A stretch of 64,000 nt of DNA from Sphingomonas guangdongensis. GTDB lineage: Bacteria > Pseudomonadota > Alphaproteobacteria > Sphingomonadales > Sphingomonadaceae. The stretch spans positions 1,240,001 to 1,304,000 of the forward strand of contig NZ_OBMI01000001.1 in assembly GCF_900199185.1 (NCBI RefSeq), written 5' to 3'. Below are positions 47,467 to 56,769 of this stretch, piece by piece. The translations under genes were made by a program, and so were the position numbers. Positions within the stretch are counted from its first letter, which is position 1, and every line of letters begins with the position of its first letter. The notes beneath the pieces were generated by a model, which was not told the DNA's origin, did not search any database, and saw only the letters and a list, made by a program, of their open reading frames with translations.

Positions 47467-48180
47467 TCAGCCGTTCACGATCGGCACGAAGCCGCCGAAC
47501 ATCATCCGTGCGCCGTCGAACGGGCGCTTGCTGGTGTCGGTAAGCCGCTCATCACCCATCAGCTTGCCCCAGGCGGCGTCGCGCACGTCCTTGGACGGCC
47601 ACTCGATCCAGGAGAAGACGACCGTCTCGTCCTGCGTGCGGTGGCTGGCCTTGTGGAAGTCGGTCTGCGAGCCCTCCATCAGGTCGTCACCCCAGCCCTC
47701 GACCACCCGCAGCGCGCCGTGCTCGACGAAGATGTCGTTCACATGCCGAGCATAATCGACGTACGCGTCGCGCTTGCCCGCGGGCACCGGTAGCACGATG
47801 CCGTCGACGTAGCCCGGCGTGCCGCCCGGTCCGACCTCGAACGCCTGCTCAAAGCCTGAGTAGATCATCCGCTTGCCGTCGAACGGCATCTCGCCGAGCT
47901 GCTCCATGCGCGGATCGCTCATCATCTTCTGCCCCGCCGCGTCGCGGGTCGCCTTGTCCGGGTACTCGATCCAGCTGAACACCACCGTCTCGTCGGCAGT
48001 CGCCTGCACCGCGCCGTAGAGGTCGTTCAGCTTGCCGCGGGGCACGTCGTCCCCCCAGCCCTCGACCATTCGGGTGGCGCCGAACTCCTTGAAGAGCGGC
48101 AGCGCCGCCTCGGCATGCTGGCGATAGGTGTCCTTGTTGGCGGTCGGGACCGCGAGCAGGAAGCCGTCTATGTAGCTCAC
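47467..48180 (-). CDS. Tandem DUF1428 protein
   Basis: This 237-residue protein carries two copies of the DUF1428 domain (about 3-115 and 120-235). Each is marked by a YIDGFLLAVP/YVDGIVLPVP opening, a MVEGWGDD/VVEGWGDD turn and an ETVVFSWIEYP/ETVVFSWIEWP strand; single-domain homologues are about 120 residues. The fold resembles the ferredoxin-like dimeric alpha-beta barrel. The function is unknown. The start is GTG 48180 and overlaps the GST stop, so it is cotranscribed with it. Confidence 0.88.
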   Translation of the reverse strand: MSYIDGFLLAVPTANKDTYRQHAEAALPLFKEFGATRMVEGWGDDVPRGKLNDLYGAVQATADETVVFSWIEYPDKATRDAAGQKMMSDPRMEQLGEMPFDGKRMIYSGFEQAFEVGPGGTPGYVDGIVLPVPAGKRDAYVDYARHVNDIFVEHGALRVVEGWGDDLMEGSQTDFHKASHRTQDETVVFSWIEWPSKDVRDAAWGKLMGDERLTDTSKRPFDGARMMFGGFVPIVNG

Positions 48181-48893
48181 TCAGCCTCTCCTTCTACCTG
48201 GGCCTGCCTGGCCTTCTGCTTCTCCAGCCACGCCGCGAACTGCGGCGGCGGGCTGCCGGTGAACCCGGTCATCTGCGCCTCCAGCGCGCGCCCGAACGCG
48301 GGGCGGGAGACGCCGCGCTCCACATAGGCGATGAGGTTCGGATAGCTGAGCAGCGGCTCCTGCCCCTCGAACATCCGCAGCACCGCGATCATCAGCAGAT
48401 CACCCGCCGTGAAGGTGTCGCCGTCCAGCCACTGCTTGTCGCCGAGTCGGTCGGAGAGCTCGCTCAGTCGCTCGTCGATGCGGGCCATGATCGCGGGCAG
48501 CCGCGGCTTCGACCAGGGGTCGCCCGCCTCGAACAGAGTTGCAATGGCGTGGTCCATCATCGGCGGCTCCACCGTGTTCAGCGCGGCGAACATCCACTCC
48601 ACCGCACGGGCGCGTGCGGCCGGATCGGCGGGGAGCAGCCCGGCGCGCGTGCTCGCGACATGGTGCACGATCGCGCCCGATTCGAACAGGATCAGGTCGC
48701 CCTCCTCATAGGTCGGGACCTGTCCGAACGGCTGGCGGGTGCGGTGAAGCGGCTCCTTCTGCGCGCCTTGCGAGAGGTAGAGGACGTCATAGTCCTGACC
48801 GACCTCCTCGAGCGCCCAGCGAACGCGCAAATCGCGCACCTGGCCCTTGGCAAAATCGGGCACCCAGTCGAAGGCGGTGATGGTCGGCTTCAT
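48177..48893 (-). CDS. Glutathione S-transferase family protein
   Basis: The protein (238 residues) has a thioredoxin-like N-domain (TAFDWVPDFAKGQVRDLRVRW, with LRVRWALEEVGQDYDVLYLS) and the FGQVPTYEEGDLILFESGAI segment that binds glutathione. The helical C-domain contains DGDTFTAGDLLMIAVLRMF, the conserved capping motif. ATG 48893 is chosen because AGGAGAGGAAC lies just before it. It shares an operon with the DUF1428 protein downstream (GTG overlap). The gap to the VOC gene upstream is about 115 bases. Confidence 0.92.
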   Translation of the reverse strand: MKPTITAFDWVPDFAKGQVRDLRVRWALEEVGQDYDVLYLSQGAQKEPLHRTRQPFGQVPTYEEGDLILFESGAIVHHVASTRAGLLPADPAARARAVEWMFAALNTVEPPMMDHAIATLFEAGDPWSKPRLPAIMARIDERLSELSDRLGDKQWLDGDTFTAGDLLMIAVLRMFEGQEPLLSYPNLIAYVERGVSRPAFGRALEAQMTGFTGSPPPQFAAWLEKQKARQAQVEGEAE

Positions 48894-49008
48894 GTTCCTC
48901 TCCTGCTGCTCAGCCCAGGGCACGGGCGGCGATGACGATTGCGGTCGCGACAAAGGCTGTCAGCCCCGCGATGGTGTGGCGGTGGCGTAGCAGCACGATG
49001 CCGCGCGC

Positions 49009-49443
49009 TCAGGCGGGCTGCGTGGCGGATGCCGAGAAGTGCTGTTCCGCTTCGGCCAGGTCCATGTAGAACGGCCCCCAGCCGTGGCCGTCGAGGTCCT
49101 CAAGCGCGCGGCTGTACATGAAGCCGAGATCCTCCGGCAGATGCAGGTCACGCCCGCCGGCTGCAATCCCGGCCTCCACAAACGCATCCACGTCGGCGCG
49201 GTTGTCGAATGACAAGGCGAGCAACGCGCCCGAGTCGACCCGGGCATCGATGATCCGCTTGTCCGTGAACGTCGCATAGAAGGCGCAGTCGAGCAGCATC
49301 ACGATGATCGTGTCCGACCACGCCATCGCCGACGCCTGCGCGTTCGAGAACAGCGGGTCCTTGGTGAAGCCGATCGCCTCGTAGAAGCTGGTCGCCGCCG
49401 CCAGGTCACGGACAGGAAGGTTCACGAAGATGGCCCTCGGCAT
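49009..49443 (-). CDS. VOC-family protein (glyoxalase-like)
   Basis: The 144-residue protein begins AIFVNLPVRDLAAATSFYEAIGFTKDPLF, a typical single VOC domain of the YvbJ/lactoylglutathione lyase-like group. The C-terminal strand GHGWGPFYMDLAEAE closes the fold. It is divergent from the HxlR-type regulator, with 67 bases between the starts, and would be the natural target of that regulator together with the genes downstream on the minus strand. Substrate unknown. Confidence 0.9.
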   Translation of the reverse strand: MPRAIFVNLPVRDLAAATSFYEAIGFTKDPLFSNAQASAMAWSDTIIVMLLDCAFYATFTDKRIIDARVDSGALLALSFDNRADVDAFVEAGIAAGGRDLHLPEDLGFMYSRALEDLDGHGWGPFYMDLAEAEQHFSASATQPA

Positions 49444-49494
49444 GACGGACGCTCCCTTGAAGGCGACTCGATGAAGGCGTACATGCGGCAGTTA

Positions 49495-49530
49495 GTTAGG
49501 AAAGACAACCGTGAAGTTAGAAAAGGTAAC
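49495..49530 (+). promoter_or_regulatory. Repeated GTTAG motifs, candidate HxlR operator
   Basis: Two similar 12-base motifs, GTTAGGAAAGAC (49495-49506) and GTTAGAAAAGGT (49516-49527), lie 21 bases apart, two helical turns, in the divergent region. The second overlaps the first codons of the HxlR gene if the GTG at 49511 is correct. It also forms an inverted repeat GTTA-7-TAAC. Local base composition is AT-rich. HxlR regulators commonly bind such repeats. Confidence 0.4.
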
Positions 49531-50212
49531 TGAGAGTGGCCGGGCGAAGCGGTGGTACGACGATGCGTGCGGCACGGCGCTCGCGCTGGAGATTGTGGGC
49601 GAGCGCTGGGCACTGCTCATCATGCGCGAGCTGGTCTACGGGCCCCGGCGCTTCGGCGAGGTCCGCGCCAACCTGCCCGGGATCAGCGCCAACGTCCTGA
49701 CGCAGCGGCTCGAATCGCTGGAAGCTGCGGGCGTGGTGGTCCGTCGCAGGCTGCCGTCGCCGGCCAACGTCCAGGTCTATGACCTGACCGATTGGGGACG
49801 CGAGGCGGCTCCGCTGATGCGCCAGCTCGGCGCCTGGGCGGCGCGCTCGCCCCGCCATGACAAGTTCGCCTTCATGTCGCCGGCCTCGGCGGTCATGTCG
49901 CTGGAAACCCTGGTGGTGCCCGAGCGGCTCGCCGGCAAGGCGATGACCGTGGCACTGCGCTTCCCCGACGACCGCTTCATGGTGTCGGTGGAGAACGGGC
50001 GCCTTCACGTCGAACGCGGCGAGCGCGCGGACGCCGACGTGACATTCACCGGCGACACGATGGCGCTGAGGGTCACCGTCTACGGCAAGGCACCGTTCAC
50101 CGCCGATGGCGCGAATGGCGGTCTTGCGCTCGCCGGTGATACGGCGGCCGCGCACGCCTTCGTCGAGATGTTCGAATTGCCGGAGACGATCACCGCACCG
50201 GGAGTTGAGTAG
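49511..50212 (+). CDS. HxlR-family regulator fused to an SCP2-like domain
   Basis: The 233-residue protein has an N-terminal HxlR winged helix ([43 protein letters not shown] and [15 protein letters not shown]) of about 115 residues. The C-terminal part (about 135-228; [48 protein letters not shown]) resembles the sterol carrier protein-2 fold and may bind a lipophilic effector. This domain pairing occurs in annotated alphaproteobacterial proteins. The GTG start is assumed because the next ATG falls inside the DNA-binding domain. Confidence 0.88.
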   Translation: MKLEKVTESGRAKRWYDDACGTALALEIVGERWALLIMRELVYGPRRFGEVRANLPGISANVLTQRLESLEAAGVVVRRRLPSPANVQVYDLTDWGREAAPLMRQLGAWAARSPRHDKFAFMSPASAVMSLETLVVPERLAGKAMTVALRFPDDRFMVSVENGRLHVERGERADADVTFTGDTMALRVTVYGKAPFTADGANGGLALAGDTAAAHAFVEMFELPETITAPGVE

Positions 50213-50241
50213 GGCGACGCGCTTGCCCTAAGGCTCTCAAC

Positions 50242-51246
50242 ATGACCGACCTCCCGAACACGCAACCCGACAGCCGCGAAACCACCATCCTCGACGCCCC
50301 CGACAAGCGGGTGAGCGTCCGCGACCTGTTCGGGATCGACGTCGACATGGACGTGCCAGCCTTCAGCGAGGCGGATGAACGGGTGCCAGACCTCGACCCG
50401 GCATACGTGTTCGACGCGGACACGACGCTCGCGATCCTGGCGGGGTTCGCGCACAATCGGCGGGTGATGGTGCAGGGCTATCACGGCACCGGCAAGTCGA
50501 CGCATATCGAGCAGGTCGCCGCGCGGCTCAACTGGCCGTGCATCCGCATCAACCTGGACGCGCACATCAGCCGCATCGACCTGATCGGGCGCGACGCGAT
50601 CGTGCTGAAGGACGGGCAGCAGGTGACCGAATTCCGCGAAGGACTGCTGCCCTGGGCGCTGCAGACCCCGACCGCGCTGGTCTTCGACGAGTACGACGCC
50701 GGTCGCCCGGACGTCATGTTCGTGATCCAGCGCGTGCTGGAGACGGAGGGCAAGCTGACGCTGCTCGACCAGAACCGCGTCATCCGCCCGAACTCGTTCT
50801 TTCGCCTGTTCGCGACCGCCAACACGATCGGGCTGGGCGACACCAGCGGGCTCTACCACGGCACGCAGCAGATCAACCAGGGTCAGATGGACCGCTGGAA
50901 CATCGTGGTCACGCTCAACTACCTGCCCGCCGCGACCGAGGCGCAGATCGTGCTCGCCAAGTCGGGCGAGTATGACAAGCCGGGCGGCAAGGAAGCCGTG
51001 GAGAACATGGTCCGCGTGGCGGAGTTGACCCGCCGCGGCTTCATCAACGGCGACATCTCGACCGTGATGAGCCCGCGTACCGTCATCACCTGGGCCCAGA
51101 ACGCGCTGATCTTCGGTGACATCGGCTTCGCGTTCCGCCTGTCGTTCCTCAACAAGTGCGACGACGCCGAGCGGGCGATGGTCGCGGAATACTACCAGCG
51201 CGTGTTCGGCAAGGACCTGCCCGAGAGCATCGCCGCAAGGGCCTGA
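50242..51246 (+). CDS. cobS: CobS-like AAA+ ATPase
   Basis: The protein (334 residues) is an AAA+ ATPase of the cobaltochelatase CobS type. Walker A is GYHGTGKS (79-86), Walker B is [11 protein letters not shown] (about 143-153), and sensor-like segments [10 protein letters not shown] and [17 protein letters not shown] follow. CobS and CobT normally form a ring with CobN to insert cobalt into hydrogenobyrinic acid diamide. No CobN or other cobalamin genes are in this window. It precedes cobT by four bases. Confidence 0.94.
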   Translation: MTDLPNTQPDSRETTILDAPDKRVSVRDLFGIDVDMDVPAFSEADERVPDLDPAYVFDADTTLAILAGFAHNRRVMVQGYHGTGKSTHIEQVAARLNWPCIRINLDAHISRIDLIGRDAIVLKDGQQVTEFREGLLPWALQTPTALVFDEYDAGRPDVMFVIQRVLETEGKLTLLDQNRVIRPNSFFRLFATANTIGLGDTSGLYHGTQQINQGQMDRWNIVVTLNYLPAATEAQIVLAKSGEYDKPGGKEAVENMVRVAELTRRGFINGDISTVMSPRTVITWAQNALIFGDIGFAFRLSFLNKCDDAERAMVAEYYQRVFGKDLPESIAARA

Positions 51247-51249
51247 CGT

Positions 51250-53085
51250 ATGGCCGCCGAAACGCCGCTCGATCGCCTCAAGGGAGTTCTCGCCGGCACG
51301 GCCCGTGCCCTTTCGGCGCGGGACGACGTGGAGCTTGCCTTCACCTCCGACGCGCCGATGCAGGCCGGGCGACACCTGAAGGTGCCGATGCCCGCCCGGA
51401 CGCTGCCGGCCGAGCAGGTTGCGGAGGCGCGGGGCTACGCCGACTCGTTCGCGCTTCGCCTGCGCCACCACGACACCGCGCTCCACGCCCGCGGCGCGCC
51501 GGGAGAAGCGGTCGCGCGCGCCGTGTTCGACGCGGTGGAGACGGCGCGGGTCGAGGCGCTGGGCTCGAAGGGCTTCGCGGGCATCGCCGCAAACCTAGAC
51601 CAAGCGCTCCGGCTAAGAATGAAGTCGGATCCGATCGCACGGGCGCGCAACGCCGGCGAGGTGCCGCTCTCCACTGCGGTCGGGCTGATGGTGCGCGAGC
51701 GACTGACCGGGCGCGAGGCGCCGGCGAGTGCGGCGGCGGGTGTCGCATTGGTGCGCGAGTGGGTCGAGGAGAAGGCCGGCAGCGATCTCGACGCACTCGC
51801 GCTCGCGATCGATGACCAGGGCGCCTTCGCGCGGCTCACCACCAAGCTGCTCGAGGATCTGGAGCTCGTCGAGGGCGAGGTGCTGCCGCAGGAGGACGAC
51901 GACGGCGGCAGCGAGGACGAAGGCACCGAGGACGAGCAGCAGCAGGAGGAAGGCGAAGAGGGCGAGGAGTCGGGCGACACCGGCGAGGGCCAGGTGGAGG
52001 CACGCGGCGAGGCGCGCGAGAGCGAGGACGAGGACGGCGAAGGCACGGAGGACGGCGATGATGCGCCCGACGACCTCGACGGTGAACCCGGTGACGGCGA
52101 GGACACCGGCGCGGTGCCGGCCCGGCCCAATCGCCCGCTCTCCGACCTGCCGCCGCAGTTCGAGTACAAGCCCTTTACCACCCGCTTCGACGAGGTGGTG
52201 GCGGCGACCGACCTTTGCGACGAGGAGGAACTCGATCGCCTGCGCGCCTATCTGGACCAGCAGCTCGTCCACTTGCAGGGGGTCGTCACCAAGCTCGCCA
52301 ACCGGCTCCAGCGGCGGCTGATGGCGCAGCAGTCGCGCTCGTGGGACTTCGACCAGGAGGAAGGGCTGCTCGACGCCGCCCGGCTGGCGCGCGTGGTCGT
52401 CAACCCGATGCAGTCGCTGTCGTACAAGCGCGAGCGCGACACCGAGTTCAAGGACACGGTGGTCACGCTGCTGCTCGACAACTCGGGGTCGATGCGCGGT
52501 CGGCCGATCTCCATCGCCGCGATCAGCGCCGACATCCTCGCCCGCACGCTGGAGCGGGTCGGCGTCAAGGTCGAGATCCTCGGCTTCACGACCCGCGCGT
52601 GGAAGGGCGGACAGGCGCGCGAGGCGTGGCTCGCCGCCGGCCGCCCGCCGCAGCCCGGCCGCCTCAACGACATTCGGCACATCGTCTACAAGCAGGCGGA
52701 CGAGCCGTGGCGGCGCGCCAAGAAGTCGCTCGGGCTGATGATGCGCGAGGGGCTGCTGAAGGAGAATATCGACGGCGAGGCGCTGCTGTGGGCGCACGGT
52801 CGGCTGATCGCGCGCCCGGAGGATCGCCGCATCCTGATGGTGATCTCCGACGGTGCGCCGGTCGACGACTCGACCCTCAGCGTCAACTCGGGCTCCTACC
52901 TGGAGCGGCACCTGCGCCAGGTGATCGGCTGGATCGAGGCGCGGTCACCGATCGAGCTGGTCGCGATCGGGATCGGCCACGACGTCACCCGCTACTACAG
53001 CCGCGCGGTCACGATCATGGACGTGGAACAGCTGGCGGGCACGATGATCGAGCAGCTCGCCGGGCTGTTCGACGACCAGCAGTGA
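51250..53085 (+). CDS. cobT: CobT-like VWA protein of the aerobic cobaltochelatase
   Basis: The 611-residue protein consists of an N-terminal helical part, a very acidic linker (about 213-295, with runs like [16 protein letters not shown]), and a VWA domain whose metal-binding MIDAS motif is DNSGSMRG (about 409-416). It works with CobS as a chaperone-like AAA+ complex on CobN. The overall order matches CobT of Pseudomonas and Brucella. The start ATG is four bases after the cobS stop, and the final codon overlaps the start of the RHH gene by 4 bases. Confidence 0.94.
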   Translation: MAAETPLDRLKGVLAGTARALSARDDVELAFTSDAPMQAGRHLKVPMPARTLPAEQVAEARGYADSFALRLRHHDTALHARGAPGEAVARAVFDAVETARVEALGSKGFAGIAANLDQALRLRMKSDPIARARNAGEVPLSTAVGLMVRERLTGREAPASAAAGVALVREWVEEKAGSDLDALALAIDDQGAFARLTTKLLEDLELVEGEVLPQEDDDGGSEDEGTEDEQQQEEGEEGEESGDTGEGQVEARGEARESEDEDGEGTEDGDDAPDDLDGEPGDGEDTGAVPARPNRPLSDLPPQFEYKPFTTRFDEVVAATDLCDEEELDRLRAYLDQQLVHLQGVVTKLANRLQRRLMAQQSRSWDFDQEEGLLDAARLARVVVNPMQSLSYKRERDTEFKDTVVTLLLDNSGSMRGRPISIAAISADILARTLERVGVKVEILGFTTRAWKGGQAREAWLAAGRPPQPGRLNDIRHIVYKQADEPWRRAKKSLGLMMREGLLKENIDGEALLWAHGRLIARPEDRRILMVISDGAPVDDSTLSVNSGSYLERHLRQVIGWIEARSPIELVAIGIGHDVTRYYSRAVTIMDVEQLAGTMIEQLAGLFDDQQ

Positions 53086-53324
53086 TCGAGCAACCGCCCG
53101 GCGGCTTCGTCGGGCCGGTCAAGCGCTCGGTGACGATTGCCGGTCACGCCACCTCGATCAGCCTAGAGCCGCTGTTCTGGCGCGCGCTGGAGGAGGCCGC
53201 CGCCACCCACGGCCTGCCGCTCAGCGCGCTCATCGCGGAGGTAGATGCGCTGCGGATCGCGGCACCGGACGCGCCCAACCTTGCGAGCGCGCTCCGCTCC
53301 TGGCTGTTCGCGCAAGCCCGATAA
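53082..53324 (+). CDS. Ribbon-helix-helix domain protein
   Basis: This small protein of 80 residues starts at a GTG overlapping the cobT stop. [42 protein letters not shown] is a ribbon-helix-helix of the RHH_4 type, found as a stand-alone protein in many alphaproteobacteria. RHH proteins dimerise and bind DNA through a beta-ribbon. The remainder ([17 protein letters not shown]) is the usual C-terminal helix. Its regulatory target is unknown, and the tight coupling with cobST is suggestive only. Confidence 0.88.
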   Translation: MIEQPPGGFVGPVKRSVTIAGHATSISLEPLFWRALEEAAATHGLPLSALIAEVDALRIAAPDAPNLASALRSWLFAQAR

Positions 53325-53378
53325 GGCGTTGCATTCGCCTGAACCGTCATCGACCATGCGCCCGTCACAGGAGTCCGC

Positions 53379-55223
53379 ATGCGCCGTCGCACCTTTCTTG
53401 CCGCCGTTCCCGCCAGCGCCGCCGCGCCGCTCCTCGCGCAGCAGAATGATCCGGCACCCGGCCCCGGACAGGGTGGTGCGCCCGCCACTCCGCCACCGAC
53501 CCCGCGCTGGGCGGCGGGTGACGCGCGCTTCAATCGCCCGGACGTTCACGCCGGCGACCGGCCGGTCGGCGCGAGCTTCGCGACGCGGACCGCCGCCTAT
53601 GGCCTGAACGGCGCCTGCGCGACTGCGCATCCGCTCGCGACTCAAGCGGGCATCGACATCCTGCGCCGCGGAGGATCGGCGGCGGACGCGGCGATCGCGG
53701 TCAATGCGTGCCTGGGACTGCTGGAGCCGACCAGCTGCGGGATCGGCGGCGACGCTTACGCGATGCTGTGGGACCCGAAGGCGCGGAAGGTGGTGGGGCT
53801 GGCGAGCTCCGGCCGGTCGCCACGGGCCCTGAGCTTGGAGATCGCGCGGTCGCGCGCGCGGAACGGCTTCCTACCGCCGCTCGGCGCGGTCACCGTGTCG
53901 GTCCCGGGAGCCGTCGACGCATGGTGGATGCTGCACCAGCGCTACGGCAAGCTGAAGTGGGAGGCGCTGTTCGAGCCGGCGATCCACCATGCGGAGGCGG
54001 GCGCGCCGACCCCGGACATGGTGGCCTGGTACATCGGCCGCAGCCTTGCCGCATTCCAGCGGCCGGGCAGCGGGATCGAGGAAACGGAGAACGCGCTCGC
54101 GACCTACGCCCCGGGCGGCAAGCTGCCGAGCGCAGGGAGCGTGTTCCGCAACCCCGATCTCGCCCGCACCTACCGCCTGATCGCGCGCGGCGGCCGCGAC
54201 GCCTTCTACAAGGGTGAGATCGCGGACGTCATCGACCGCTACTTCAAGCGGATCGGCGGCTGGTTGTCGAAGGCCGATCTCGCCGCGCACCAGGGGGTGT
54301 GGTCCGACCCGTTCAGCGTCGACTACAAGGGCGTCACCGTTCACGGTCTGGGCGAGAACACGCAAGGGATCGCGACCTTGCAGATGCTCGGCATCCTGAA
54401 CGAGCTCGATCTCGCGTCGGCACCCTTTCAATCGGCGCTGTCGATCCACCTCCAGGCCGAGGCCAAGCGCCTCGCCTACGAGGATCGCGCCCGCTACTAT
54501 GCAGACTCGAGCATGGCGCGCGTCCCGGCCGCGTGGCTGGTATCCAAGGAGTATGCGCGCGAGCGAGCGAGGCTGATCCGCCCCGATCGCATCTCCCCCG
54601 TGCGCCCCGGCGATGCGCCGTCGAAGGGCGATACTACCTACTTCACCGTCTCCGACAAGGATGGGATGATGGTGTCGTGGATTCAGTCGAACTTCCGCGG
54701 CATGGGATCGGGGCTGGTGGCGGATGATCTCGGCTTCATGTTCCAGGATCGCGGCCAGCTGTTCGTGCTGAAGGACGGCCACCCGAACAGCTATGCGCCG
54801 GGCAAGCGGCCGTTCCAGACGATCATTCCGGGCTTTGCGACGCGGAACGGCGCGCCCTGGATGAGCTTCGGCGTGATGGGCGGCGATATGCAGCCGCAGG
54901 GGCAGACGCAGATCATCGTCAACCGTGTCGACTACGGGCTGGAGATCCAGTCGGCGGGCGACAGCCCGCGCTGGCACCATGAGGGGTCGAGCCAGCAGAT
55001 GGGCGAGGATGCGGCCGGGCTCGGGCCGACCGGCATCCTGCGGCTGGAGACGGGCGTGCCCTCCGCGACCAAGGCGCGGCTGGCGGAGATCGGCTGGAAG
55101 CTCGCCGGGCCGGACGGCGGGTTCGGGCGGTATCACTGCATCGAGCACCGGATGGACGGCGCCGACCGCGTCTACGCCGCCGCCACCGACATGCGTGCGG
55201 ACGGGGTGGCGCTCGCCTACTGA
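53379..55223 (+). CDS. Gamma-glutamyltransferase family protein
   Basis: The protein (614 residues) has an N-terminal signal region with twin arginines (MRRRTFLAAVPASAA), so it may be exported by Tat. RRGGSAADAAIAVNACLGLLEP and GIGGDAYAM match the large-subunit signature. The processing threonine should be in SKGDTTYFTVSD (about 415-426), and GGDMQPQGQTQIIVN matches the small subunit. It differs from the other GGT in this window in sequence and is likely a paralogue with another substrate. CACAGGAGTCCGC supports the ATG. Confidence 0.92.
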   Translation: MRRRTFLAAVPASAAAPLLAQQNDPAPGPGQGGAPATPPPTPRWAAGDARFNRPDVHAGDRPVGASFATRTAAYGLNGACATAHPLATQAGIDILRRGGSAADAAIAVNACLGLLEPTSCGIGGDAYAMLWDPKARKVVGLASSGRSPRALSLEIARSRARNGFLPPLGAVTVSVPGAVDAWWMLHQRYGKLKWEALFEPAIHHAEAGAPTPDMVAWYIGRSLAAFQRPGSGIEETENALATYAPGGKLPSAGSVFRNPDLARTYRLIARGGRDAFYKGEIADVIDRYFKRIGGWLSKADLAAHQGVWSDPFSVDYKGVTVHGLGENTQGIATLQMLGILNELDLASAPFQSALSIHLQAEAKRLAYEDRARYYADSSMARVPAAWLVSKEYARERARLIRPDRISPVRPGDAPSKGDTTYFTVSDKDGMMVSWIQSNFRGMGSGLVADDLGFMFQDRGQLFVLKDGHPNSYAPGKRPFQTIIPGFATRNGAPWMSFGVMGGDMQPQGQTQIIVNRVDYGLEIQSAGDSPRWHHEGSSQQMGEDAAGLGPTGILRLETGVPSATKARLAEIGWKLAGPDGGFGRYHCIEHRMDGADRVYAAATDMRADGVALAY

Positions 55224-55267
55224 TCCAAACGGGCGGCCAGACGTTGAGCGGGAACGGAGGTATGCTC

Positions 55268-55645
55268 ATGACCCTGTCCCTGCTCGTCGCCGCGCTGCTC
55301 GGTGCCGCCGATCTGCCGGCCCCGCTCACCATCGACTTTGACGGCGACCGCCGCCCCGACCGCGTGGTGGCGGAGAACGGCTGGCTGGTCGGCTACCGCG
55401 CCAAGGCGCCGGCAAAGCCTATTCGCATCACTCAGATTGCGCCGGACGAGGACCTGTTCGTCGAGCCGATCGCGGCGGGCGAGTACACCACCGCCTGCGC
55501 GCGGGGTGCGGGCGACGTGAAGGACTGCACGGTCAAGCGGGTCCGCTTCGCGCGGCCGGTGGTGGGGTTCGGAACGCGCGAGGCGTCGCTGTTCGCGGCG
55601 CAGTGGAAGCGGGGCCGGTTTGAGGTGGTGGCGCTTAGCGATTGA
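55268..55645 (+). CDS. Small exported protein of unknown function
   Basis: This 125-residue product has a signal peptide (MTLSLLVAALLGAADLPAPL). The mature part opens ITIDFDGDRRPDRVVAENG-like residues, reminiscent of the calcium-binding repeat motif D-x-D-G-D of FG-GAP/VCBS proteins (here FDGDRRPDRVV). Two cysteines occur in TACARGAGDVKDC. GGAGG precedes the ATG at the right spacing. It lies 44 bases after the GGT gene. I do not recognise the family. Confidence 0.75.
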   Translation: MTLSLLVAALLGAADLPAPLTIDFDGDRRPDRVVAENGWLVGYRAKAPAKPIRITQIAPDEDLFVEPIAAGEYTTACARGAGDVKDCTVKRVRFARPVVGFGTREASLFAAQWKRGRFEVVALSD

Positions 55646-55664
55646 GAAAGCGGCGTCGCGCTAC

Positions 55665-55841
55665 CTCGATACGCTGCTTGCAGCAGCTACTCGGTCGCTA
55701 CTCGGCACGAACGGTTAAGAGCACTCCGTTCGTCCTGAGTAGTCGCTGAGCAAAGTCGAAGTGGCGTATCGAAGGACATGCCCTCGACCCGTACTTCGAC
55801 ACGCGCCTTCGCCTTCGCTCAGTCACTACTCAGCACGAACG
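55665..55841. repeat. Three family A repeat arms between convergent genes
   Basis: Three family A copies fill most of the 224-base gap between the small exported-protein gene and era. The first (about 55665-55713) and third (about 55790-55841) are in one orientation and the second (about 55726-55778) is inverted. Each contains CTGAGTAG or CTCGGTAG-like cores and CGTATCGA or its reverse. No gene lies here. Confidence 0.8.
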
Positions 55842-55869
55842 TTGTTGGCGGGGTAAGGCGTAAAGCGCT

Positions 55870-56769
55870 CTACTCCACCCATTCCAGCCCGATGTCGCGG
55901 TAGAGGCTGCGGTCCTCTTCCCAGCGCGGGTTGACCTTGACATGGAGGTAGAGGTGGACCGGTACGCCGAGCAGCTCCTTCAGCTCGGCCCGCGCACGTG
56001 CGCCGATCTCCTTGATCCGGGCACCGCCCTTGCCGAGCACGATTGCGCGTTGGGTGTCGCGCGCGACCAGGATCTGCTGGTGGATCTCGACGGAGCCGTC
56101 GTCGCGCTCCTGGTAGCGCTCGGTCTCGACCGCGCTGTCGTACGGCAGTTCGGCGTGGAGCTGGAGGTAGAGCTGCTCGCGCGTCACCTCGGCTGCCAGC
56201 ATCCGGTCGGTCACGTCGGCGACCTGGTCGTCCGGGTAGTGCCACGGCCCCGCCGGCAACCGCGCGGCAAGTGCCGCCTTCAGTTCCGAGATCCCGTCCC
56301 CCGTCGCGGCGCTCACGAAGAACGTTTCGGTGAAATCGGCAAGCGCGTTCAGCTTCTCGGCGGTGACGAGCAGGCGCGGCTTGTCGGCGATGTCGACCTT
56401 GTTGAGGATCAGCAGCTTGGGCTCGGGTCGCGCGGCCAGGCTCTCGATGATGCCGGTCGCCTTCGACGACACGCCGCCCCTGCCGTCCACCATCATCGCG
56501 ATCAGGTCGGCCCCTTCCGTCCCGCCCCAAGCGGCCGAGACCATCGCCCGGTCGAGCCGGCGCTTGGGCTCGAAGATGCCGGGGGTATCGACCAGCAGCA
56601 GCTGCGCACTCCCCTCCAGCGCGATCCCCATCAGCCGCGCACGCGTCGTCTGCGCCTTGGGGCTGACGATCGCGACCTTCTGCCCGACCAGCGCATTGAC
56701 CAGCGTCGACTTGCCCGCGTTGGGCGCCCCGACGACTGCGATAAGCCCGCAGCGCTGTTCATCGCTCAT
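55870..56769 (-). CDS. era: GTPase Era
   Basis: Era (299 residues) is an essential GTPase that binds 16S rRNA near its 3' end and assists 30S maturation. The G1 motif is GAPNAGKST (14-22), G3 DTPGIFEP and G4 NKVD. KLDA-type helices follow, and the KH domain is at the C-terminus (VLGKGGARIKEIGARARAELKELLG). ATG 56769 overlaps the rnc stop by 4 bases. It is the last gene of lepB-rnc-era, the conserved bacterial order. Confidence 0.96.
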   Translation of the reverse strand: MSDEQRCGLIAVVGAPNAGKSTLVNALVGQKVAIVSPKAQTTRARLMGIALEGSAQLLLVDTPGIFEPKRRLDRAMVSAAWGGTEGADLIAMMVDGRGGVSSKATGIIESLAARPEPKLLILNKVDIADKPRLLVTAEKLNALADFTETFFVSAATGDGISELKAALAARLPAGPWHYPDDQVADVTDRMLAAEVTREQLYLQLHAELPYDSAVETERYQERDDGSVEIHQQILVARDTQRAIVLGKGGARIKEIGARARAELKELLGVPVHLYLHVKVNPRWEEDRSLYRDIGLEWVE

